Positions 22,846 through 35,771 of a stretch of 64,000 bases of DNA are shown here, one piece after another. The DNA is from Cokeromyces recurvatus (taxonomy: Eukaryota > Mucoromycota > Mucoromycetes > Mucorales > Mucoraceae). The DNA lies in the NCBI RefSeq assembly GCF_025118155.1, contig NW_026251401.1:513501-577500 (forward strand), in the 5' to 3' direction. Numbering within the stretch: position 1 is the stretch's first letter; each line of letters opens with the position of its first letter. The position numbers and the translations under genes are program-made. The notes under the pieces were generated by a model. That model worked only from the letters and a program-made list of their open reading frames with translations, made no database searches and was not told the DNA's origin.

Positions 22846-22985
22846 CATTTTTTTTTCTAATATCATCAAATTCAACCAAGATTAGCTGCTAATTAATGGT
22901 CAAAAATATAGCCAGAGAATAAGCAATATGTATTTTCTTTTGCCATAAATACACAGAATCTAACGTGAAAAAACTTTTGAAAAGA

Positions 22986-23138
22986 ATGGAAAGTTTTGAA
23001 GATGTCGACATTTGCTACGACAAGGATCCATTGCAACCTATATTACTTTGCAACGAGAGAATAGATTCTGAACCTTTAAAATATAAGAGATATAACTATA
23101 GTTCATTTTTGATAGAAAATTCTTTATTCAAAAAATGA
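22986..23138 (+). CDS. Small ORF of unknown function (50 aa)
   Basis: Begins MESFEDVDICYDKDPLQPIL and ends FLIENSLFKK. It is not low-complexity, unlike most short frames here. It sits just inside the flank motif and points away from the minus-strand gene that fills the rest of the segment. The opening faintly resembles the start of that gene (MEEVEIYY) at 25405. It may be a fragment of a related reading frame or chance. Confidence 0.3.
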   Translation: MESFEDVDICYDKDPLQPILLCNERIDSEPLKYKRYNYSSFLIENSLFKK

Positions 23139-23207
23139 AAATTTTAATAAGGCGTGTATTCATTGACATCGATAGTAGCCATTATAACTTTAAAATCAGC
23201 AAGTTGC

Positions 23208-25405
23208 CTATTTGCTTCGTTGTTTGTAATTAGGACGACAGTTGAATAATTTCAACTCTTCCACATTATTTAACAATTGATCTCTGTCAAAAACTTTAAA
23301 TTGATTTTCGTAGAAATATAAGTCAATGATAATTTTTTGCATTTTGGGATAGTCACTACAAGATTATTTGTTCAGTTTTTATTTCAGATTTCATATTATT
23401 TTCCTACTTGCCTTAAAATATTTTTTAAATCACTCATATTGGTGGTGAATCCTGCATAATCTAACGCCACCACACAAACTTTATCATTGTCTTGAATAAA
23501 AGCTAAAAAGCCTAAAGAATAATTTCTTTTTCAAAATTTATTTGATCAAGTTATTATTTAGTTTTTTACCTTGAGTGTTTCCATTAACTTGATCTAATTC
23601 TGATAATAAAGAATCTTGATCATTTAAATCTCGTTTATAAAAACCTTGTTTTATGTTGCTGTATGATGATACAAAAACTTTGTCTACGAGTGACCTTTGA
23701 CGTAATATGTTCACCATTCTTTGCAATAAAGCTGCTCGATTGTTGCTTGGCATTTTTGACTTTCTACAATAACCAATAATATGATATCCATCATTTTTTA
23801 ATTGGTTTACGTAGGCATGATGTCTTGGTATTACATCTATAATGTTTTTCGCAAGATCAACTACAAAACTGGAGTTAATTTATTTTGTTTATCTTGCAAT
23901 GCCATTTACGAGCTTTACCATAATATCCGTTATCCAAAACATTTAAATGACGCCTTTTTATCTTTTTGTTTTTTGTGTTTTCTTTTATAACTTTACGTTC
24001 AATCTCATCTGATAAAAAATCAACGTTTTGCTTGTTCAACCATTGGGTGAATGCCAAAGGTGTAGTTTTGTCAAATTTTTTAGTGAAAGTCCAAACAATT
24101 CCTAAAATTTCTTTATCATATACATAGTTTAACTTGTATAGAGAGTCTGGCGGTCCTAAACTAAAGTTATATTGCACTTGGTCAACCTACCCACAATGAA
24201 GGAACGCGTTCACTTCCTGCAAGCTAAATTCTTGCTTCGGTCTATCCACTCTCCGGACGATACTCTTGTCTCCAAGTTTTTACCACATGTACGCCCTTCT
24301 TCAAGCCACTCTCAATGGTATAAACTTTCGAAAACACCTATCTGGCAACGGTATACTGCTTCTCTTGACGATAATACTTATGATTCTCGTGCTTTTGCTG
24401 GTATCTGTAAAGCATACCTAAAAGATAATCTTGGTGATCGACGAAACAGTAATAATGCTGTTCTCTTGTCTGCCTGCCGTCCTACCCTAGGTATCGATCC
24501 TATCCTCTGGTTACCTATGTCAAATGCAGAACACAGCTGAATAGTCCACTGGCGCCTAGGTTGGTTACTTGGTGGTGTCCCCAAACCGTGCATCTATCAC
24601 CCTAATGCCTTGTTCACAAGATCTCATGCTATATGATGCCTACATATGCATCGACGATTACAAGCGCCTTTGATCGAACCCGACCCTTTGTCCTTCCTCT
24701 TGAATAAGCTGTCAAATAAACAAAAACGCAGACCACCAATCTCATCAGCTTTCAACTCATCTGTCTTTTCCGCCTGGACGATTCGTTGGCCTGTTATGTG
24801 CCTTCTACTTTTTGAGCTTGACTACCTTCATCATAGTGAACTTCCTCCAGAAACTTCTATTCCCCCTCTTGGTACAAAACTTGTAATATGATTACGTAAC
24901 TCTAAATCTAGTATTTATTGATACATCTTGCTTTTCCTCTTCCCTTCTCTTTCTTTTTTACCCTTTTGCCTATCAAAAGGTTTTTTAGTACACTTTTATC
25001 CTTTCTCGAACTGACCCGGGCAATCCAATACGCCAGTATTATGTGCTCACATGGGTTGTTTAAATTTTTGTTATAAATAAAATAATTCTTAATCGTATAG
25101 AGAATCTGGTGAAGATTCTATTTCCGGTCGATATACATAGTTTATAAAATCTACAATTTGCTCATCATTGTCTATATTTTAATGTCGTTAGCAACAATTT
25201 CGTTTCTTGCATTTATTTTTACTTACAAAACAAGATATCTTTCTTTTCATTTTTATTATATTCAGTTTCTTCGTGGGGGGTTTTTTTTTATTTCTTTTTT
25301 TGATTTGTACAGGCTGTATAGATTTGGAGCACCAAATATTCGCGCTTCACATACAAACTCTGATTCACATGGACTACTTCTGTAATAAATTTCAACTTCC
25401 TCCAT
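23208..25405 (-). pseudogene. Disrupted multi-exon gene with a GYCRKS motif (unknown family, serine-recombinase-like arrangement)
   Basis: Readable pieces on the minus strand: an N terminus MEEVEIYYRSS (25405 down), then a block DNDEQIVDFINYVYRPE ending PDSLY (about 25170-25090), then, after an inserted LINE, PDSLYKLNYVYDKE to WHCKINKIN (24150-23875), a frameshift, then IIGYCRKSK to GNTQ (to 23570), exon 23511-23412 (KVCVVALDYAGFTTN, donor GCAAGT) and exon 23355-23208 ending YKQRSK. YCRKS followed by a hydrophobic strand and a later D-YAGF block loosely parallels small serine recombinases (YxRxS, then LDRxGR), but the DR pair is not conserved. I believe relatives are multi-copy in Mucorales (memory, unverified). 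It is a pseudogene here because of the insertion and the frameshift. Confidence 0.55.
24151..25094 (+). mobile_element. 5'-truncated LINE fragment inserted in the GYCRKS gene
   Basis: The first frame (24172-24540) gives HLVNLPTMKERVHFLQAKF and SIHSPDDTL, the post-catalytic region of a non-LTR reverse transcriptase. Then, with stops, come WRLGWLLGG, PNALFTRSH, RRLQAP, IRWPVMCLLLFELDYLHHSE, a CGAACTGACCCGGGCAA tail block and AT-rich DNA. A 15-nt direct repeat flanks it (GTATAGAGAGTCTGG at 24136-24150 and GTATAGAGAATCTGG at 25095-25109, one mismatch), a good candidate target-site duplication. The catalytic reverse transcriptase is absent. Confidence 0.7.
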
Positions 25406-25513
25406 CTTTGCTACTTTTTCAGTACAGATTTGAGCATTCTCTTCGTTAAATTTTTACAATAAAAAATGCAGCATGCTTCCTCACGAGAGATAATGTTTAT
25501 TTTAAACTGGTTG

Positions 25514-25565
<52 letters not shown>
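25514..25565. repeat. Poly(A) tract of 52 nt
   Basis: Uninterrupted A run at the inner border of inverted copy 2 and its flank motif. Confidence 0.95.
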
Positions 25566-25566
<1 letters not shown>

Positions 25567-25957
25567 CAGTGAAATGGACCAGTTCAATTTTTTTTTTCTA
25601 CAGGTGAAGAAAATAGGCCGGGTCACTAATAAAATTGGGTCATTTTTTTTTTAAAAAACGGGTCACTTTTTGACAGTCTTCTTTGCTGATATGCACAGAT
25701 GCATCACGGATACGTTTACTGATCTTTGAATTTTGTCTGACTGAAGACGGATCGTTGTTTACGACGCTTTTTAGCTTCGACAAAAACTCCTCAATAGGGT
25801 TTAAAAACGGAGAGTATGGTGGCAAAAAGACTAGCTGATATTCTCGTTGTCCTACCCAATCCTTAACCAGATTTGACTTATGATTAGACGCATTATCAAG
25901 CACCAAATATTTGTAGCTCATGCCGACCGTATCAATTGTGGTGAGAACTTGTTCTAC

Positions 25958-25996
<39 letters not shown>

Positions 25997-26712
25997 TACC
26001 AGTTGTTCCTTTTTTCTTAACAACTGGAGTGTCATCTAATCGCTGCCTTCTCCCAGCTGCAGCTACAGTAATAATCTCCTTTCGCGAAAGAGTGATGATA
26101 CCGTCTTTAGAAATAGCACCTAGTATGCTCACATTTGGCCCCTTTGTTTCAACTTTAATTTTACAGGGAGTTCCTACTTTACTCCAGCTATATGAGCGAT
26201 GCATATTCCTGTTGAATCCAGCTTTGTCAATGAATATGCAATTATTAAAAAAATCTAATTTTTGGGAAATCCAAGAGTTGACTTCGTTGTATCTTTTAAC
26301 AATAGTTTCTTCACTATCCCGTGCAAAGTACTGTGGCATAATACGTTTATAAGTGAGACGGCATTTATTTTTCATATGAGTTGCTACTGATCTTGGAGTA
26401 GTCTGAATGTCCTTGAAAGTCGTGCAAAGCTGATCAGTAACAGCTTCTACTGTCAAGGTTGGCTCGTTAATTAGTAACTCGAAAATAAACACAGTATGCA
26501 CATCCTGAAGAATAACCTTTCGGCCTTTGTGCTTCTTTTTGTTGATGGTGTCAGGGAAAAACTCCTTGGTTAGAGCTATTTGTCAGTTCGTTCCATTCTT
26601 TAATTTTACGTATGGCTGTTGACTTTGCCAACCCAATTTTTGAGGCCGCTTCTCTTATAGACATATGCTCAAATTCTTGCATCAAATTAATTAGGTTCAC
26701 GACTTTAGGTTC

Positions 26713-26751
<39 letters not shown>

Positions 26752-26800
26752 GCTGGCCCAAATTTTTTTTTAGTGACCCAACCTATTTTCTTTACCTGTA
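25564..26800. repeat. Right arm of a 1.2-kb inverted repeat
   Basis: Reverse-complement partner of 21578-22804. It includes the whole Tc1-like copy 2 and about 36 nt beyond its inner end (A-rich, then the flank motif). The arms encode identical protein segments, and differences seen are mainly homopolymer lengths and the missing tip of the left arm. Confidence 0.85.
25601..26798 (-). mobile_element. Defective Tc1-like element, copy 2 (inverted, complete ends)
   Basis: Both ends are present: CAGGTGAAGAAAATAGG (25601) and CCTATTTTCTTTACCTG (26798), flanked by TA on each side, 1198 bp. Coding remnant as in copy 1, minus strand: 26501-25993 (CIFIDKAGFN), a 28-nt A tract on the plus strand (25965-25992), and 25964-25640 (LVLDNASNH, NPIEEF). 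The one-base frameshift near 26553 is shared with copy 1. It cannot encode a working transposase. Confidence 0.87.
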
Positions 26801-27251
26801 ACATGCAATCATTGGTATTATTATAATAAATGAATATGGATGCATTGCTTACCCTACAATGAGGATTCTATTTTTAGTAGTAGTCACAAATCATCAGAGA
26901 GGAAAGAATATAGTCATGATGGATACAGGGTAATTCTTTATTACGCCAGTCTTTTCTTATAAATAGCCTTCTTCATTTTCATATTATTTTGCATTATTCA
27001 ACTTTTTAGTAATCTATAAAAAAGCATTATAGACTTATCTTTTCTTATTTTTTAAGGTTACATTTAACAAAAGAAAATGAAGCAAATCGTATATATTATA
27101 TATTTCAAATATCTAAATTCTGGTAGAGTTTTATTCAATATTTGAATTCGAAAAAAAAAGTATTATATGTAGAACAAAATAACTAAAGGAGACTACGATA
27201 AGGAAATATAACCTAAAATTTGAACATGTATTCAATAATTGATAATGTGTT
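26801..27251. other. Intergenic
   Basis: From the outer end of the inverted repeat to the 3' end of AFG2. AT-rich, no gene. ATATGGATGCATTG near 26838 is close to the reverse complement of AATGCATCAATATT at 21565-21578, hinting that the palindrome may extend further. Confidence 0.5.
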
Positions 27252-29903
<2,652 letters not shown>

Positions 29904-30022
29904 CTGTTTTTAGAATATATATTACAAGGTAAACAATGTTTAAAATGAAAATTTTTTGATGTTTATTACGGAGTTTTTTTATGCATATTATTAGTTGATT
30001 GGCTTCAATGACATGATATTCA

Positions 30023-33000
30023 TTATATAGTCTTTCCAAAAGTATAATAATTAAAATACACCAAATTATGTATAGGACACCATTCCTTATTAATATAATA
30101 TCTCCTGTTCTCCTGTAGTTTCACCTTGAATGAGTCACTATATGGATTAAGAATCACTAAAGATAGATAAAAAAAAGAAAAATAGTCAGTATATAAATAT
30201 TAAATAGGAGGGGAACACACACACACACACACACACATCTTTACCTCCAAACCTAATTGATGGATGAACATTATAAATATGTTCTTTTAATATAGTTTTA
30301 TACTCTATTTGCTGTTCATGTGTTAACGCATCTTTTTCAGGATTATTCATCAATGCTCGTCCAAACATAACAACTTCTATATCTAACTGTCGTTCATGAC
30401 ATTGCTTCATCATAAATAATTGTAGTTGTGCCTCTTCACTACGCCAACAATAGTCTCCTATAACTTGGTACTGTCTTTCATCAAGATTATCCAAGTCGAT
30501 ATCTTTAGTATTGAATAGATATAGAAGCATAGAATTAACTCTAATAAGCATAGGATTATTTGTAGATGTAAGATTACTCAAATCACATTCAGCTTGTTCT
30601 GCCATACTTGCTTCATCAATCGATACTCTATTTTCGATATTATTATTATTTTCTTTAAATATTGATATTCCTTCATCAATAGTAGGGTGCGTATAAGCTG
30701 CTTCAGTTTTGTGCTGGTTTTCAGTATTATCTTCTTCTTTATCAGAATGTATCTGATCTTCTCTCTCCACAAATAACAATGATTTTCCATTATTATTTTC
30801 ATTAGACTCTATCTCTACCATTTCTTCCATATCCTCTCTATCAGATTCATAATCATCAATGTTCTCAAAAGACTGTACATCATAGAATTCCTCTTTATTA
30901 TAAGGTTCATAAAACTCCTCTTCAGAGTGTTCTTCTGAAGTATTTAAGACTGTATAGCCCAATGATGATTTTTCTGTTTCATCATCATCATCATCATCTT
31001 CTTCTTCTTCTTCTTCTTCTTCACTGCTAAGAATAGTGTAAACATGATTATCATCTTGTTCAGTTATTGAGCTTTGTTCCTCAACAGATTTATCATCAAC
31101 GTGACTGTAATCATAATGATGTCTCTCTTCTGAGGAGATTTTATTTCCAAAAGTTTCTTCCTCTGATTGCAATTTATTATTTGTTACATTCATTTCTTCT
31201 GCTTCAGATTCGACATCGATAAAGTCATCACTTTTTTCTGAAATAGTGTCATTAGTCTTTGACAAATTTTCTTCTTGCAAAACCTCTGTATTCAAATTTT
31301 TTTGTAAATCATCTTTATCCGACGCTTTCTCAAACTCTTTTTGTAATTGCTCTTCTATACTATCGTCCATTTTATAGTCAACTTCATCGCTTATAATGGT
31401 ATTTTCTTTATGCTCAATGATGTCTTCTGCAGTACTAATTGTTTCATCTTTTGTTGAATTGATTTCTGTAGCATTGATTGATCCTTGATCAACTTGATTT
31501 TCTGGTATCTCATTCTGGTTAGTAGTGATTAGCTGGTTATTACTTGAATAGTTTTCGATATTATCCTCTATCTTTGTCTCCTTGTCAAATTGTTTAACAT
31601 CTGCTGCTAATACATCTTCTGAATATAATGTAATTTTAGTTTCTTCTTTATGTTCCACTACATATTGATCTTTAGGTATAGATTCTTTATCTACAATCAT
31701 GAAACTATCTTTTTCTGTCAATTCTTCAGTGAAAGTCATATCGATATCAGTAGTTGAGTGAAATGTTAATTCTTTAATAGTCTCTGTTTCTGTCTTAATC
31801 ATCTCTTCTGGTTGATTCAATATGTCATCTATATCTTCAGCTGCTTTATCTAAATCTTCCTTTACAACATAAAATTTTCCTGTAGTCATATCTTCTTCAT
31901 TCAAAATAGAAGCATCCGCCATAAATGTATCATAATCATTGATAGCTGATGCATTATCTAAATCATTAGGATCTGTCTCTGATTCATTTGTATCTTCATC
32001 AGATCTGCTCATATCGCTATCATGATGGATGATTACTATTGGTGATAACCTATTATTTTTTGATTTTCTAATTTTAGCTGGCTTATGTTCATCATTAAAA
32101 GATGATTCGATTTCATCCCTATCTCTCTTAAGACTCATATCCCTATTGCTCATATTGTCCTTATTTTGTTCTAGAATGATTTCTGTAATCTTTGAGGGCA
32201 TATTTTGTAAAAAGCCATTCATATCTAATGTATATGAAGGACGTGATGTTCTTTCTTTAGAGACCAATGCTTCAATGCATTCATCACAACTTGCTGTTAG
32301 CGTAAAAGCTTCGTGAATACTGTCAGATTCTACTTTCCAGACATTTAAACTATAACTATCATTATTCTTGTTTTGAAGTATAATTGATAAGTAAGTTTTA
32401 CTTTCTGTTGAAATTCCATTTGGTGGTATCAACGATAATCCTACTATTTTTATAGGATTTTCGATATCAAAAGGAGGATTGATTATTTTTCTTTGTTTTA
32501 ATGTCGAGTCACCATGTGCTGCTACTAATTTAATATAGTCTCTAGCATACTGGTATTTAGGATCGTCTTTAGGTTTTTCCTGAGCAAATACGACTGTCAT
32601 CGAAAGACTATTATACGATCGTGCACAAGATAAGTGAGTAATAGGGTCTATAAATATTGAATAAAGATAAATGGGTTAATAAGCAAGTTATTGTATTTTT
32701 ATTTTATTTTTTATTTTTTCGAAACATAGACATAGGATAGATAAACTTACATTTTGGGTATTCAGTAAAAGAAGATAAGTCTAAAGGAGACCTTATTCTC
32801 GAAGACCTTGATGAAGAGTAAACACTGGACCTAATTCGATAAATAAGGATATTACCTTGACTAAAGCCTAACAATATTTGTGGATCGCTATGACCCATTC
32901 GTCTATCGCCCTTTTCTACTGTTAAAATAAAAACTGATGTAACATAACCCAAATCTTTTTTATCTTTTGTATTAGTTTTGAAGGATTCAATCAACTTTAT

Positions 33001-33738
33001 TTTAAAAGAAAAAAAAAAGTTTAAGTTTTAATATTTACACTGTATAACTTAAGCTTACCTCTGAGGATACGTCATTTGTTAGCTCATTAATGCTTAATAA
33101 AATCAGCTTAACACCTTGATCTTTTGTGCCAATTACCATAGCATAGGAAGGCTTCATAGTAGAAGACCCTTTTCTATCCTTATATTCCTATTTATTTGTT
33201 TGTTTAGAAAAGAAAAGTAGTTTATTTTTCTTTTTCTTTTTTTTTTTCTTTTTTTTAAAAAAAAAAGAACTTGGTGTATACTTTACAACATTAAATGGTA
33301 AACGAGATATGCTTGATTGGCTTATTTCTCCTTGGATAGGCTTTTTTGTGAGAATTTTTGACGTTGTTTTATCTTTTACATTATGCCAAAATAAATGATT
33401 GTTATTATCCTTATCATTACCAATAATGACAAGAAAATGGCAATCCTTTGATTTACAATATAATGTTGATTGGATCCTTTCAATCTATTGATTTAATTAT
33501 AAAAGTTAACGATATACATCTTATTACTTGTATACATGTATATATTTATTTGTACCTTATACGTTTTAACAATGGAATTTAAAGAGGCTATAGTAATTTG
33601 ATTTACAGTTATAACAGAAGTATTTGGATCTGTATAAATATATTCAACAAATTCATTGGTGAAATTAAACAATAAATCAAGTCCAACTTGATAATAAATG
33701 TTTTGATGATTGATGCTTATTTGCTGATAATCGCTCAT
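30023..33738 (-). CDS. Unrecognised large acidic protein (1096 aa)
   Basis: Six exons: 33738-33556, 33484-33287, 33187-33059, 32994-32751, 32647-30245 and 30156-30023. The first 400 residues alternate short beta-like hydrophobic strands (ILLGFSQGNILIYRI, CHFLVIIGN, YLSIILQ and VWKVES), suggesting a beta-propeller, but I cannot assign repeats. Residues about 400-850 are strongly acidic with Ser/Thr/Glu/Asp runs (a Glu-Asp tract near 30980-31020). The C-terminal 200 residues look helical and ordered (MLLYLFNTKDIDLDNLDE, DYCWRSEEAQLQLFMMKQCH) and end YYTFGKTI. No catalytic motif. An (AC)n tract sits in the last intron. I do not recognise the family. Confidence 0.75.
30216..30238. repeat. (AC)n microsatellite in an intron
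   Basis: Lies in the last intron of the acidic gene, close to its donor. Confidence 0.9.
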
Positions 33739-35640
33739 TATATTATTTTATTAAATAGGATATAGTGGTATACGAAAGAAATAAGTAAACACACAGCTAT
33801 TTTTTTTTTTTTTTTTTAAAAAAAAATGCAGCTTTTTAATCTAAAATAAGAAATTAGCTGGTAATTTTTTTTTTTTTTTTTTTTTTTTTTCATAGAGCTG
33901 CTATGGAAATTTCTCACAGCTGTCTACATTCACTTCCCTAATAAATAGATGGCATTACATCATACTTTTTTTTTGTTTCTCTAATATCTACAAGTGTATA
34001 TAAAAAGAATAGTATTTCCTGAAGAAAACCTAATATAAGGAGAGAAATGATAAGCAATCTCTTTATCCTTCCTAATAAATAAAAGAAGTCTCTCTCTCTC
34101 TCTCTTTTTTTTTTTATTCAAATTAAATATTACATATTAAACTGGTAAAGACCTGTCTACAAGGTTCAATTAGCACCGTCAATCTAATTATTAATAAATG
34201 TTAAATTCATATTGTATATACTATAACCTGTATTCACTACACCTTAAATTCTATTAATTAATGAGCAATATTTATTTATTATGTTTTATTGTCTCTATCA
34301 AGTAGGATATGCATAATTTGTCAGTATTCATAGCAGAACGTACCTGTTCTAAAATTATGAATATTTGTTAACCGAACCTAGTAAGTTGATATGAAGGAAA
34401 CTGATCTAGCAGTCTTTATCATGGAAAGATGAAATGCAGCAGTTTTTTATTCTTTTTTCGATATTATGATCTTCTTTTATTTCGCAACTGATTATATCAG
34501 AGATAGAATAGAAAACTTGTTATTTTATGTTATAAACATCTTATTGGATCTTTAATAGAGAAATTGACTTCTTTAAGCTTCTCCCATTTTTCTAAACTCT
34601 TCTACAAAAAGGAATTACAATAAAATTATAGCTAATTTTTGTAGGAGCCTTTTTTTTTATCTTTGTGAGCAGGTAGTATCTTAATGATACAGAATTTTTG
34701 AATAGCTGTCTGCGTTAATCAATTTTAGCTTTCTAAATTCATCTCAATAGCTTGGTTTCCTTATAGTTTTCATTATCAACTTGGCATTAAACAATCCTTA
34801 GGAATAATAGCTAAGTATGCTCTTTGATACATGGAATACTTTTGTTATTGGCTTTTTATTGTTTTTCTTTAATATACGCTGTTCATATTACCACTCTTTT
34901 TTCAAAAGCAAAGTTTCCGGTAGAAATATAGTCGCATTTCAGTATGTAACATGTAAATCTTATCCTTTAAATAGATATGATTGATTTCACCCAGTTTATT
35001 ATGAATAATCATGCAAGAGATCAATGGAAGATTAGAACTTATTTTTTAATAATTTCTTTAAGGTTTCAAAGTGTATCTTCAGTAATTTTTATTAAATGTC
35101 CTTAGAAGAATGAAGTGGGAAATAAAAACGCATTAAAATATTAAGAATATTGATGCTTTGATTTTTTTTTTTTTGATCTGATGGGGGCAATACAATATGT
35201 ACTTTTTAATGAGTTTTAAAAATTTTATTCAATAAAGATTAATTGTAGAATTAAGATTTTTATTTTCCGCCTAGTTTCTGGTTTTTCTTTAACTGAGAAA
35301 CTTAAAAAAAAGCTCAAGAGCTACTTTATTATTATTGTTTTTTTTAAAAAAAAAAAAAAATAATAATAATAATACAGAATATCCATATTTAAACATTTTC
35401 TGGAAACGAAACCTTATTTTTTCTACTTTCATTCAGGAAAAAAAAAATTATTTTAGAATTGTCATAGTAACCTCCTCTAAATCCATCATAGGAAGAAATC
35501 CTTCCAAGTTAAAATTATATAAATTGTTCTTAAAGACCTATTTTTGACTTTGTTTCAATTACTTTATATATTAAAATTAAAATGAAACAAAATCTTCTTT
35601 GTTACATTTTTGTATTATTTTCAGGTCCCACCTAAATTAA

Positions 35641-35674
<34 letters not shown>

Positions 35675-35771
35675 TTATAATAAATTATATTCTTATTTAT
35701 TTTATTTTTATTTTTATTTTTATTTTATTTTATTTTATTTTTTTAATCCCTTTTCTTCTTTATTTCAAACC
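33739..35771. other. 2.0-kb intergenic stretch
   Basis: Between divergent genes (acidic protein, CSC1). It has T/A homopolymers (33801-33827, 33867-33890, 35640-35670), a (CT)n tract near 34089-34106 and TTTTA repeats just upstream of the CSC1 start. No coding region, tRNA or element end seen. Confidence 0.6.

Noticed and set aside
25466..25654. Poly-Lys and poly-Phe frames around 25.5 kb
   Set aside because: Caused by the 52-nt A tract.
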